A DNA stretch of 34,185 nt from Candidatus Gottesmanbacteria bacterium (GTDB lineage: Bacteria > Patescibacteriota > Microgenomatia > UBA10105 > UBA927), in NCBI GenBank assembly GCA_016218215.1, contig JACREM010000042.1, positions 1-34,185 on the forward strand, in the 5' to 3' direction. Made by a program: the position numbers and the translations under genes. Shown one piece after another: positions 1 to 10,010 of this stretch (the stretch's first letter is position 1; each line of letters opens with the position of its first letter). Under the pieces are notes generated by a model that saw only the letters and a list, made by a program, of their open reading frames with translations, ran no database searches and was not told the origin of the DNA.

Positions 1-345
1 ACTCATCCATTTACTACCCCTCCGTCTATTTCCCTCGTCTCATATTTTCCTAATACCGTATCATTTGAAACATCCACCGATGAGGAAAGTATATTGTTTC
101 TCTCAGACACGTATGCTCCGGGATGGATAGCATATGTCGATGGCGTACCAACACAAATTTTGAGAGCGCAGTATGCCTTCCGTGCCGTAGTGGTGCCAAA
201 AGGAAATCATACCATCGTATTTTCGTATGAACCGCTGTCATTTACGCTTGGAAAGTGGATTTCGATCGCAAGCCTGTTCGCTGTTCTTGCAATCTCGACT
301 TATGTCATTTCGAAGAAGAAGTACTCTCATCCCACTCTTCGGTAG
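1..345 (+). CDS. C-terminal fragment of a YfhO-like polytopic membrane protein (truncated by window start)
   Basis: Frame 1 is open from base 1 (THPFTTPPSISLVSYFPNTVSFE...) to the stop at 345. The tail ...SDTYAPGWIAYVDGVPTQILRAQYAFRAVVVPKGNHTIVFSYEPLSFTLGKWISIASLFAVLAI closely matches the C-terminus of the YfhO-like protein at 6023..8371, including the final TM helix. The ORF-track start at 94 (TTG) is internal. Confidence 0.75.
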   Translation, partial: THPFTTPPSISLVSYFPNTVSFETSTDEESILFLSDTYAPGWIAYVDGVPTQILRAQYAFRAVVVPKGNHTIVFSYEPLSFTLGKWISIASLFAVLAISTYVISKKKYSHPTLR

Positions 346-1783
346 AACGGTACACATCCAAAGGGTTGACCCGAAACCAATCGTTTTTAAATTGTGTGTC
401 CAGTACCTTTGACCGTAGATCCAAAAACTCATATCCTGCTTGGGTTCCGAATGAAATATCAGAATTCACTATGGCTGACGGAGAAGCTATTCTAATTCCA
501 ACCGGAATTCCGTCTTCGGAGATTAAATCCTTATACGATAAATATGATGATAACGGTAGACTATATGCGGCAGATTTATACGTAAAATCATGGAGGGAAA
601 ATTTCTCACCCGGAAATGCTGCTGCGAGAGTTGAAGTCCCGGAGATCACATCGGCATAAAGTGTATTTGACTGAGTAGAAAGTTCCGGTGGCAAAACACT
701 TATGAGACGTATAAAAATAACAGCAAAAACTATATATCCGATTATTTTTTTCCGGGCTATAATCCAAAATATCACATACGACGAAGAGAGAATAATAAAG
801 GGGTGTATAAAGACGAAATAACTGTCATAGAGCGGAGTTTTGATATACCGGATGATAAAAAACATGACCGCTATGCTTATATTTATCATGCCGATAAAAC
901 TGAGACGTTTTTTTACTTTTTCATAGAGAGAAACAACAAGGGAAAATATGTAGGTACATACCCCCATAATGCTATTTCCCGTACTGATCCTTCCTATCTG
1001 GTAAGGTATGAGATCAGATAGATACGTAAGCCATCGTCTGCCGAGCACTTCATATGAAATAGAATTTTTTTCAATAAACAGATACCGAAACATGTGGTTA
1101 AAATTGTAGAAATTATGATTAGAATCATAATATGCAAGCGGAAACAACGAACATACACCTCCGAGGATGCATCCAAAGATGCCTGCTCTTCTAAACATCC
1201 CTGAAAAAACAATAAAGACAAACGCAAACACAAAAAGAAGCGCCCCAGATAGATGGATAAGCGGCGCGAGTGCCACAAATAATCCAAAAAAGAACGCTGA
1301 AACAAACGACCGCGAGGTGAGATGCCGATACCCTGCCCAAAGTGCAAGAAGCGATATCATAGCCAATGGTGATTGATTTGTGAGGTGTACCGATTGGGAA
1401 ACCTGAGCGGGAGAGAGTATAGCCAGAATGCCTGCGATAATTGAAAACGTATATCCGTTCATCTCGTAAGCAAGCTTCATGATTACGAGAACAAACACAA
1501 AGGACCAGAGAGCCATAAATACCCAGGGACCATAAAATACGAAAGGGAAAAGTGCCATACCGACCATGACTATCCAATACCATTGTCCTCCCGTCTGAAA
1601 CGGGCCGGCGGAAGAAAAGGGGCCGACGAGCGGAATCTTATGGGCGTCTAACGCGTACTTTGCCACGAGATAATCATGAGCCTGATCGTACGCAAATCCC
1701 CATCGATTTTGAAAATTGTAAAGTCTGAAAAATAATGCTACGAGGATGATGAGTCCAAAAAATAAATATACTTTCTTATTCAT
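305..1783 (-). CDS. GT39/ArnT-like polytopic membrane glycosyltransferase (GT-C fold)
   Basis: 492 aa, N-terminal TM then extracytoplasmic loop FAYDQAHDYLVAKYAL, many TM helices; paralogous in layout to 19732..21303. Confidence 0.7.
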   Translation of the reverse strand: MNKKVYLFFGLIILVALFFRLYNFQNRWGFAYDQAHDYLVAKYALDAHKIPLVGPFSSAGPFQTGGQWYWIVMVGMALFPFVFYGPWVFMALWSFVFVLVIMKLAYEMNGYTFSIIAGILAILSPAQVSQSVHLTNQSPLAMISLLALWAGYRHLTSRSFVSAFFFGLFVALAPLIHLSGALLFVFAFVFIVFSGMFRRAGIFGCILGGVCSLFPLAYYDSNHNFYNFNHMFRYLFIEKNSISYEVLGRRWLTYLSDLIPYQIGRISTGNSIMGVCTYIFSLVVSLYEKVKKRLSFIGMINISIAVMFFIIRYIKTPLYDSYFVFIHPFIILSSSYVIFWIIARKKIIGYIVFAVIFIRLISVLPPELSTQSNTLYADVISGTSTLAAAFPGEKFSLHDFTYKSAAYSLPLSSYLSYKDLISEDGIPVGIRIASPSAIVNSDISFGTQAGYEFLDLRSKVLDTQFKNDWFRVNPLDVYRSTEEWDESTSSSK

Positions 1784-1786
1784 GGC

Positions 1787-2701
1787 TTATTTTACCGCAA
1801 CAACATCACGGTCACGAAGTATAAAACTTTTTTGCACTACCCATCTTCTTTTTAGCACTTTGGGAAGCATCAGAAATGACGATAAAAATCCTGCAATGAA
1901 GGATAGATCGAAGCGAAACACTGCCTGCATAAACCGAACAGGAAGCCAGAAGAAATGTGAACGGATTATGTCTTTATCTGACATATTCTTCCAGATAAAG
2001 ATAAACTGATTTCTAAAAACAATTTTTTGTATGAGGGTCTTCGAGAAAAAAGTCAATATCTTACCCTTCTCATGATAGTGATGGACGATGCTATTTTTCT
2101 CAAATTTGAGAGTATATCCTGCCTTGACAGCTCTATACGACAGATCTATATCTTCCCAGTAAAACGGATCAAAAAGTGGATCCATCCCACCCAAGCGCTC
2201 CCACATATTTCTTCGAAATGCACCGCTTCCTCCTGATACCCATGCAGTAGCACTCTTCGTAGTACTGCCTTTTTTATGGAGGTAAAATCCTTTTTCCCAC
2301 CATGCCTCACCATTTCCCCGGAAAACAATGGAATTTTTTTCATGACTATGCTCAAGACACCCCACGGCAAAAACTTTCTCATCCGCAAAATGCGGTAAAA
2401 GAAAATCAATACAGCTTTTTTCAGGTATGACATCTGTATTTAACAAAAAAACAATATCGCCCGAAGCACGGGAAACTCCTGCGTTAACAGTAGACGAAAA
2501 ACCTTTATGAACAGAATTTTTTACTATCACTATATCCGGATACGACTTTGATACAAAATCGACCGATTCGTCTGTGGATGCATCGTCGCTAAATATTATT
2601 TCCCGACCGAGAGAAGCCTGAACCACTTGAGCAAGATGCATTTGAAGAAGCTTGATACCGTTCCAATTTGGTATGACTATACTACACATCAAATTTTTCA
2701 T
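1787..2701 (-). CDS. Glycosyltransferase family 2
   Basis: IVIPNWNG...IIFSDDASTDES...VFLLNTDVIPEKS...GGSGAFRRNMWERLGGMDPLFDPFYWEDIDLSYRAVKAGY: classic GT2 (rhamnosyltransferase-like) motifs. 4-bp overlap with upstream gene. Confidence 0.9.
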   Translation of the reverse strand: MKNLMCSIVIPNWNGIKLLQMHLAQVVQASLGREIIFSDDASTDESVDFVSKSYPDIVIVKNSVHKGFSSTVNAGVSRASGDIVFLLNTDVIPEKSCIDFLLPHFADEKVFAVGCLEHSHEKNSIVFRGNGEAWWEKGFYLHKKGSTTKSATAWVSGGSGAFRRNMWERLGGMDPLFDPFYWEDIDLSYRAVKAGYTLKFEKNSIVHHYHEKGKILTFFSKTLIQKIVFRNQFIFIWKNMSDKDIIRSHFFWLPVRFMQAVFRFDLSFIAGFLSSFLMLPKVLKRRWVVQKSFILRDRDVVAVK

Positions 2702-4995
2702 ATTGGACTGTACTTGAGAGAAATAATATGCTCTCCCCTGGGAATCCGTACACCGGTAAACATATAATTTACCCGTAAAGGAATGACCCTTTTCGTATCT
2801 ACAGTAACTCGGAGAGATGAGTCGAACTTTTGTGACAATACAAGCAACTGGTCGCCCTTTGTCTGTGTTTTTATTTTCATAGAGTAACCGGAATACTCCA
2901 TAAATCGTAGACTATTCTTAGTCAAATCGTATGTGTCCGGAAGTATTTTCTTATCTTTCTCCTCAAGAATAGAAACAAACGTATCGCCAGGAATCACATT
3001 CAACATAGTTTTTAGAGTATCGAAGTCTGAAGAGGAATACCGGACAGATGAAGCAAAATATGCTCTCGGCATAAAAGTCGTATCTTCATACACTAGTGTA
3101 TTTCCTTCGGAAAAAACTTTCTTAAAATTCGGCAACGAAATTTCATTAAATGTAATATAAAATTTCACATTTAATAATTTTAAAAGCACTGAAGACATAT
3201 TGCGGACTGATACTATCCGCTGGAATGCCGGAAAAGCTCCAACTTCTGTAGTATCCAGAACATGCAAATACTCGGTATACCTTTGCCCGTACACGGGATC
3301 GTACCCATCTACGGATTCTATACCGTAATACGACAGTACATTGGGCGGAAAAATTTTATCGTCAAGTACTGCTACGCGAAACGGCTTTGGCACTGATTGT
3401 AAAAATGAAATGAGAGAAGTATTGGGGAAAAAATACTTACCGCTCACAAATGGAGTGAATTTCCACCCAAAACGGAATAAATCTGTCAGAATTATAGCAA
3501 GCATCAATACGACAAACACTCTGCGGAACCGATATCCTTTCTCTTTTATATACAACCAAAAAACAATGAAGACAAAAGACACAACAGTCAAAAGCACCGG
3601 GAATACTGAATTTCTGAGAGCAATACTAAGGTTTGAACTAAATACTTCATCTTTGGTAAAAAATTTAATCGCGTAGGTCACGCCTGAAATACTAAAAACA
3701 ATACCCGGAACTATAGAGAGGAGAAAAATTCCCCTCTTTGATACTCGGGAGAGAAGTAAATCTACTCCGTACGCCGCAAGTATGGAAAGCGATATATCGA
3801 TAATGACGAGCATTCGCGAGGGCTGGATCGAAGACAGAAGCGGAATATGAGCAAGATAAGGTATTTTTCCAAATATTGTCGGAGTCACCAAAAACAAAAA
3901 AACCAGAAGACAGGACCACCAAAACCAAGTTTTCCTCAGGGTATATATACTAAGAAACACTACTATCAACGGGAAAATTCCTATATACCCTATAAATTCT
4001 CCGTAGTTCCATATACCGAAATAATTCATCGTTGCTGGATTTCCGAAAAAATCGGGTATAACAAATTGTATGAGATTTTGAAATGGCAAAAACCATCCCG
4101 GAACATTCCATGCATTCGGGTCCCCCGCCCTTGCTGAAGACAGTATCTCCTGAAGCATTGGAAACCAAACGACAGAACTGACTGTCACAAATACTGTAAA
4201 AACCGATACTACTGCGATAAATCTTGTGTATTTTTCCTTTCGGTGAAGCTTGAGTGCTCCGGCCACATACACTGCATACGATAATTCAAGAATCATACAA
4301 TATACTGCAGCTTGTATATGTCCGGCTGAAACCTGAAAAAAAAGAAGCAGAATGAAAAGAAATGATAAGCCTAAAAATTTATGATTTGTGATTGTAAATG
4401 GTATGGAAATAAGCTCATCTATGATATACAAAATGAGCGGAGTCCAAAGTACAACATGACCTATCGTACCCCAGGTCAACCACGCGATAGAAAAACCGGA
4501 ATAACCAAAACAAACTGCACCGACAAGCGAAGCGCTCTTTGATATTCCTTTTTTGCGAAGAAAAAGAAACATAAATATCACCGCCAAAAACGGCTGTATA
4601 AATATAAGAACGGTCCATCCTGCTTCAAATGGTAAAAGTAAAAAGAGAACGTTGAACGGATAATATGCACCGGATTGTATATTTGCTGCAAGCGGAACGC
4701 CTGAGAATGAAAAAGGGTTCCACCAGGGGAGTACGCCTGCTTTCAGTTCGTCTACGACTATCTTTCTCCATGGTATTTGCTGACGAACAGGATCTGTAAT
4801 TAGAAAATTTTTAAACGGCATCCCCCGTGGATAGCTACCCGAATAAAAATCGCGAAAAGGATGATACAAACCAACCAGGGCGTCTGTCGGAGCGGGAATC
4901 AACCCTTTGACAAAGGTCTGCCAGAAGAAGACAGCAATAAATATTAAACTAAAAAAAATTGAAAATGAAACTTTGGATGTTAAAAAATTCTTCAT
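2698..4995 (-). CDS. YfhO-like polytopic membrane protein (putative GT-C glycosyltransferase)
   Basis: 765 aa, about 12 hydrophobic segments, PTDALVGLYHPFRDFY...PWWNPFSFSGVPLAANIQSGAYYPFNVLF motif typical of YfhO-like proteins; paralogous to 6023..8371. Confidence 0.75.
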   Translation of the reverse strand: MKNFLTSKVSFSIFFSLIFIAVFFWQTFVKGLIPAPTDALVGLYHPFRDFYSGSYPRGMPFKNFLITDPVRQQIPWRKIVVDELKAGVLPWWNPFSFSGVPLAANIQSGAYYPFNVLFLLLPFEAGWTVLIFIQPFLAVIFMFLFLRKKGISKSASLVGAVCFGYSGFSIAWLTWGTIGHVVLWTPLILYIIDELISIPFTITNHKFLGLSFLFILLLFFQVSAGHIQAAVYCMILELSYAVYVAGALKLHRKEKYTRFIAVVSVFTVFVTVSSVVWFPMLQEILSSARAGDPNAWNVPGWFLPFQNLIQFVIPDFFGNPATMNYFGIWNYGEFIGYIGIFPLIVVFLSIYTLRKTWFWWSCLLVFLFLVTPTIFGKIPYLAHIPLLSSIQPSRMLVIIDISLSILAAYGVDLLLSRVSKRGIFLLSIVPGIVFSISGVTYAIKFFTKDEVFSSNLSIALRNSVFPVLLTVVSFVFIVFWLYIKEKGYRFRRVFVVLMLAIILTDLFRFGWKFTPFVSGKYFFPNTSLISFLQSVPKPFRVAVLDDKIFPPNVLSYYGIESVDGYDPVYGQRYTEYLHVLDTTEVGAFPAFQRIVSVRNMSSVLLKLLNVKFYITFNEISLPNFKKVFSEGNTLVYEDTTFMPRAYFASSVRYSSSDFDTLKTMLNVIPGDTFVSILEEKDKKILPDTYDLTKNSLRFMEYSGYSMKIKTQTKGDQLLVLSQKFDSSLRVTVDTKRVIPLRVNYMFTGVRIPRGEHIISLKYSPI

Positions 4996-6026
4996 AGTGA
5001 CTGGAGAAGTCTATCAAACGCATCAAAAAAAACACTATCTCTGAAATCCATTGCTCTCTTTCTTATGTTTATTCTACTTTTTTCTGAAAATGGATGAGAT
5101 AATACCGTACGAGTTTTTTGAATCAACTGCTCTTCTGTACTCCACAGGAACCCTTCAGTCTCACGACGGATAATCTCATGAAGTCCTCCTCCGTTAAAGA
5201 CAATTGGTATACATCCGGCAGACATCGACTCTACTGTTGATATACCAAAATGTTCCATACGCTTCGGATCAGACTCGCCGAATCCTGCTGCGTGCCAGTA
5301 TACGCTTGATGTTGTATACAACGAAGCCAAATCATCGTAAGAAACATTCGGATAAAACTCAATATTAAGTCCCTGAGCCATACTTTTAAGAGAATTAAAA
5401 TACTCTTGGTCACGAGAAAGTAAACCTCCGGCAAGTAGAAGCTTTACTTCTTTTTTTATCCCCATGTCTTTCATGCGCTTAAATGCATTGATTAGAACAC
5501 CTTGTTTTTTGACTTTATAAAATCCTTCAAATCTTCCGACCGAAAGTATAGTAGTTTCATCTTTGTTTCCTATACTATACATCGTCACACCAGGATATAT
5601 CACAGAAGATTTGCTATGTATCCTAGGATCGCTCTTGAACCGGGTAAATTCAGAATTAAAGATAAATTTTGAATATATAAAATTTTTTATCATTCCGAGC
5701 GTTATTGTTTTAAACGGAACCTGAAAATGAATAATATTTTTTCGCGCCAATGAATAAGGAACGCTTCCATCGCTTAAAATGAAAAGGAGATCTAATCTTT
5801 TTGTCTCGGCAAGCTTTTGGATCAATCCTCGTGAAAAAACATTACGACGGACAGTAATTCTTGATACATCCAAATCAAATCTCTTCGCTAGATCCTGTAT
5901 AGTTGCCAGTGAATCCCAATAGAGATAGACTTCATGGGATTTTGACCAATGTGAGGCAAGAGATATCATATAGCGCTCTCCCCCGCCTAAAGTATCAAGA
6001 TATGGACTATATATGCCTATTTTCAT
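4992..6026 (-). CDS. Glycosyltransferase family 4 (GT-B)
   Basis: MKIGIYSPYLDTLGGGERYMISLA N-terminus; SVGRFEGFYKVKKQGVLINAF; FGISTVESMSAGCIPIVFNGGGLHEII (EX7E-like region). Confidence 0.88.
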   Translation of the reverse strand: MKIGIYSPYLDTLGGGERYMISLASHWSKSHEVYLYWDSLATIQDLAKRFDLDVSRITVRRNVFSRGLIQKLAETKRLDLLFILSDGSVPYSLARKNIIHFQVPFKTITLGMIKNFIYSKFIFNSEFTRFKSDPRIHSKSSVIYPGVTMYSIGNKDETTILSVGRFEGFYKVKKQGVLINAFKRMKDMGIKKEVKLLLAGGLLSRDQEYFNSLKSMAQGLNIEFYPNVSYDDLASLYTTSSVYWHAAGFGESDPKRMEHFGISTVESMSAGCIPIVFNGGGLHEIIRRETEGFLWSTEEQLIQKTRTVLSHPFSEKSRINIRKRAMDFRDSVFFDAFDRLLQSL

Positions 6027-8371
6027 GTTTTCCCTCTCCTATAAAGAAACATTCCTGTGCACAAAAATAATAGACCAGCTGACACATACAGTCCCAGGAT
6101 AAATTCAGACGGAAAGTATTTAAATTCTATGGCATGCGATCCGGGTGGTATCGACACACCCCGAAGCGCATAATCTGCCTGGTGCAGTTTCGTCTCCTGA
6201 GAATCAACATATACCTTCCATCCCGAGTCGTATGTATCGGACAATACGAGTATTTTTGGGACATCTGATTGTGTTGATAGTGCTATATAACCAGCAGTGT
6301 ATTTTTTTATATGTACCTCACTATTACCTTCCATGGGCTCAAATTCCGGCGTAGTCTCCAAAAGTACAGTCGATCGCGCGTCAAATTCTTCTGAGTATAA
6401 TTTTCTGATACTTGCATCATCATCCTTTTCAACTATGTATTTCGATACCAAAAATGCCCTAGGGTACGCGTTTCTATTCTCGTACGATTCATAATGCTCA
6501 TCTTCATATACCCTGATGTATTGCTTGGGCCAATTCCAGAACGGATATGCCCATACATTTCTCCCATCGCTTTTTCTTTGTAATATATATCGAACACCTA
6601 AAAGCGATAATACTTTCTCTGAAAATATTCCGTTTTTATCCATGGCGGCAACGGATCTGCCCGGAGAAGATAAAAACCCGTTTGAACTTGCCTGCAAAAA
6701 TTCTCCATATCGTTTTTTGTACATCGCATCGTACCCCTCAATGCTTGGAACATGATAAATACTTGAAATTTCATTTCCAAAGTTTCCGAATACTCTGTCT
6801 ATTCCATTTAGTTGTGAAAGATATTGTAATACCTTCATCTGCGGATACACCAAGTCCGGCGGATCAAACGGCATCCACTTTGACGAAAACTTCACCATGT
6901 CAAGTATGACCAGAATTAAAACGAAAAGACTAATGAGGATTCTTTGATACGCATATTTTGTAAATCGACCACATAAAATGAAAAAAAATGAAATACCAAG
7001 CAGGACAAATGAAAAAATACTATTTCTGAGTGCAATTTGAAGTTTGTCACCTGTGCCATATAAGAGAAAAATCGACAAAAGAAACAACCCGAACGATAGT
7101 ATAATAACTGATAGTGTCTGTTTTATAGATATAAACGCTTTCTTACTTTGCCATGATTCGCGCCATTCGTCCCATCCAAATGATGCAAGTACGGACAGAG
7201 AAAAACTAAAAAGCACAATAATTCTGGACGCGGCACTCGTAGACAGTACAGGAACCTTAAACCAATATAAAGCCCATGACAATGGAGACGGAGTCGCGAG
7301 TAGCAGTGCCGCTGCAGCAGGAATTCCAAAATACAATAACGACTCACGTTTTTTTATGAAAAAAGCAGAAACTGCTAAAACAAGCGGAACTATCCCTATG
7401 TAACTCGACCACTCTGCATAATGTCCGAACCAATCATTGCGTGTTACCGGATTGCCATAAAAATCGGGGGCAAAAAGTGTCGTGAGATATTTCCAGGGGA
7501 TTATCTCTCCGCTCCCAAACGAGACACTGCGGACTGACTCTATAAACGATTTATACGTTATGAATAGCTGGGGCATGACGACAAGAAGAGACAAAAACGA
7601 GAAAAAAAGCGCATAGAACATTTCAGTGAATCGTTTCAAGTGCCATCCCCGCACCAAGAGATAGTAAAAGACAAATCCAAATACATAGAGACTAATCTGA
7701 AAATGCCCGGAAAAAAATGAGAGAGCTAGAGATACAGTAATCAAGAGTCCGCCCCACCACCGTCTATACTGAATAAGTGTTTCTACCCCGAGTAGTGCGT
7801 ACGGAAGAAAGAGAATAGCGTATCCAAGAGTCCCGTAAGCCATCCACACAGTCATAAAACCGCAAAACATAAAAGAAATTGAGGAAATAAGAGCCCCTGT
7901 TGGAGAGCGCCGTAATGAGTGTAAAAACAGATACATGCCAAACCCTGCGAAAAGCGGCTGCAGAAGAATCTGCAAACTCCATGCAGTCAGAAAAGGAAAT
8001 ATGAGATACAACATGTTTACAATACTAAATACCGCTGTCTGGTAGTTTCCTGCATGCGGCGTTCCGGAAAAACTATAAGGGTTCCAAAGAGGCAGGCGAC
8101 CCTGCTTCCATTCGTCTATAGTAAATTTTTTCCATGGGTAAATCTGAGTTATAAGATCAGGCATTGCATTATTTTTTACGGGCATGCCGTATGCAGCGCT
8201 CCATGGAGGAAAAAAAGTGACGAGATACGTTGATGGAAACGGAACCGCGCCACGAAGAAAAAATGGAAACGAGAACAGAAACCAAACCACTAAAATCACA
8301 ATAAAGGGAAAAATTCCATTTATAAAAAAAGATTTTTGTAACGTATTTAAGACTTTTTTTGCAGTTCCCAT
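6023..8371 (-). CDS. YfhO-like polytopic membrane protein (putative GT-C glycosyltransferase)
   Basis: 782 aa; PLWNPYSFSGTPHAGNYQTAVFSIVNMLYLIFPFLTAW; multi-TM; C-terminal module DTYDSGWKVYVDSQETKLHQADYALRGVSIPPGSHAIEFKYFP plus final TM. Confidence 0.78.
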   Translation of the reverse strand: MGTAKKVLNTLQKSFFINGIFPFIVILVVWFLFSFPFFLRGAVPFPSTYLVTFFPPWSAAYGMPVKNNAMPDLITQIYPWKKFTIDEWKQGRLPLWNPYSFSGTPHAGNYQTAVFSIVNMLYLIFPFLTAWSLQILLQPLFAGFGMYLFLHSLRRSPTGALISSISFMFCGFMTVWMAYGTLGYAILFLPYALLGVETLIQYRRWWGGLLITVSLALSFFSGHFQISLYVFGFVFYYLLVRGWHLKRFTEMFYALFFSFLSLLVVMPQLFITYKSFIESVRSVSFGSGEIIPWKYLTTLFAPDFYGNPVTRNDWFGHYAEWSSYIGIVPLVLAVSAFFIKKRESLLYFGIPAAAALLLATPSPLSWALYWFKVPVLSTSAASRIIVLFSFSLSVLASFGWDEWRESWQSKKAFISIKQTLSVIILSFGLFLLSIFLLYGTGDKLQIALRNSIFSFVLLGISFFFILCGRFTKYAYQRILISLFVLILVILDMVKFSSKWMPFDPPDLVYPQMKVLQYLSQLNGIDRVFGNFGNEISSIYHVPSIEGYDAMYKKRYGEFLQASSNGFLSSPGRSVAAMDKNGIFSEKVLSLLGVRYILQRKSDGRNVWAYPFWNWPKQYIRVYEDEHYESYENRNAYPRAFLVSKYIVEKDDDASIRKLYSEEFDARSTVLLETTPEFEPMEGNSEVHIKKYTAGYIALSTQSDVPKILVLSDTYDSGWKVYVDSQETKLHQADYALRGVSIPPGSHAIEFKYFPSEFILGLYVSAGLLFLCTGMFLYRRGKT

Positions 8372-9111
8372 AATTTTATATATGTCATGACCATGCTAAA
8401 TCCCTGATACATGCTTTCTATCCAACCATGAGTACCTGCCATCCATCCGAATTCTTTTATATGAGAGCGAATAAATCCCGTGACAAAGACTCGTAGAAAC
8501 CTCCAGGGAGCGATCGTAGGGTGACCTGAAATCAACCTTAATCGTGCTTCCTCATCTGACCATGTATTTGTTTTCGCTACCATCTCTTCCAGGTTTCTGT
8601 GAGTATCATGATGAAGTTCATGTCTCAATGATCCGTACGACCCGTACACAATCGCTGTTTCATGAAGAGACCCTGACCACCGAACAAATGCGGGTTTATA
8701 AAATAATCGTTGCATCTTATCACCAACGGGTCTTTGAACGCCGAAGTAATAATTTTTTCTTGAAATAAAGTAACAGGTAGAATCAACCGCTCGTGACCAG
8801 CCCTGAAGCAGATCTAAAATTTCAAGTTCAAGCTCTTTTGTAACGACTTCATCAGCATCTACATATAAAATCCACACGCCCTTTGCAGCTTGAAGTCCCT
8901 GCGTTCGAAGAACCGAAAAGTCTGTGGCATTACTCGAGATAACTGTTGCGCCAAAAGTACGTGCAATTTCAGTTGTCCTGTCTGTCGAATTATTGTCAAC
9001 CACGATGATCTCATCGGCCCATTTCAATGAACTAAGACATTCGTGTATCCGTACTTCTTCGTTTTTGGCGATTATTACCGCTGAAATAGTATTGGGTGGA
9101 TGCTTTTTCAT
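8347..9111 (-). CDS. Glycosyltransferase family 2, WaaE/KdtX-like
   Basis: ISAVIIAKNEEVRIHECLSSLKWADEIIVVDNNSTDRTTEIARTFGA...WILYVDADEVVTKEL. Confidence 0.88.
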   Translation of the reverse strand: MKKHPPNTISAVIIAKNEEVRIHECLSSLKWADEIIVVDNNSTDRTTEIARTFGATVISSNATDFSVLRTQGLQAAKGVWILYVDADEVVTKELELEILDLLQGWSRAVDSTCYFISRKNYYFGVQRPVGDKMQRLFYKPAFVRWSGSLHETAIVYGSYGSLRHELHHDTHRNLEEMVAKTNTWSDEEARLRLISGHPTIAPWRFLRVFVTGFIRSHIKEFGWMAGTHGWIESMYQGFSMVMTYIKLWELQKKS

Positions 9112-10010
9112 ACCTGCTTCCCTGTTCTTCCTATCAAAAAATCAAATACAGCACGTCTTTGCACTGGTTTTCCGGTAAATAAATATTTTATGCTTTCTCG
9201 TAAAAGTGCGAATTTGGTTCTCAGAGAACTATACCTCATTCCGAGTCTATAACGATTTCGTGTTTGATAGTACGCTTGGGTTATTCCCCCTGGTCCATCC
9301 GATGACCCAGAATTTTTATGCCAAATCTTCGACAATGGTTCATACCTTAATGAAAAACCAGCGTCACGCGCTCTGAGACAAAACTCCACATCCTCGTAGT
9401 ACAAAAAATACGATTCATTGAGCATCCCTATTTTTTTGACAACATCTGAAGAAAACATCATTGAACAACCGGTAATAAAAGACGTCTCGTCAGAACGCTC
9501 ATACTGTCCACGGTCAATTTCATCCACTCCTCGATGAGATGCATACATATTGTCCCAATCAATAATTCCACCAGCATACCAGAGTACTTTTCCGCGTTCA
9601 TCATTCTTATACCACACCTTATGATATTCAAACCCCGGAGCAAAGTATATTTTTGATCCTGCAATGCCACAGTGATATTTCTCCAGAGATTGAATCAACG
9701 CAAAGCACGAGCGGGAATCAACGAACGTATCATTATTTAAAAGCCAGATATACTCTGCTCCATGAGACAAAGCATACTTTATGCCGATATTGTTTCCTCC
9801 GGAAAAACCGATATTCGTAGGATGCTCGATACTATGTATGAATGGATATTTTTTAGATATACGCTTCACTGGATGAGTTGTTGACCCGTTGTCAACAACA
9901 ATTATCTCAACATTAAGTCCCGTCACTACAAGTTTTTGAAGCGAAAGTAAACATTCCTCTGTGTCTTTCCAGTTGTTCCATACCACAAGCACTATAGCGA
10001 CCTTTGTCAT
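9108..10010 (-). CDS. Glycosyltransferase family 2, rhamnosyltransferase-like
   Basis: VAIVLVVWNNWKDTEECLLSL...IIVVDNGSTTHPV...NIGFSGGNNIGIKYAL...WLLNNDTFVDS...GCSMMFSSDVVKKIGMLNESYFLYYEDVEFCLRARDAGF. Confidence 0.9.
   Translation of the reverse strand: MTKVAIVLVVWNNWKDTEECLLSLQKLVVTGLNVEIIVVDNGSTTHPVKRISKKYPFIHSIEHPTNIGFSGGNNIGIKYALSHGAEYIWLLNNDTFVDSRSCFALIQSLEKYHCGIAGSKIYFAPGFEYHKVWYKNDERGKVLWYAGGIIDWDNMYASHRGVDEIDRGQYERSDETSFITGCSMMFSSDVVKKIGMLNESYFLYYEDVEFCLRARDAGFSLRYEPLSKIWHKNSGSSDGPGGITQAYYQTRNRYRLGMRYSSLRTKFALLRESIKYLFTGKPVQRRAVFDFLIGRTGKQV

Noticed and set aside
255-659. 134-aa + strand ORF overlapping the left-edge genes
   Set aside because: It lies antisense inside the well-supported GT39-like gene and out of frame with the YfhO tail; it has no recognisable domain.
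803-1021. 72-aa + strand ORF (MYKDEITVIERSFDIPDD...)
   Set aside because: Looks protein-like in composition but is fully antisense to the GT39-like CDS; most likely a shadow ORF.
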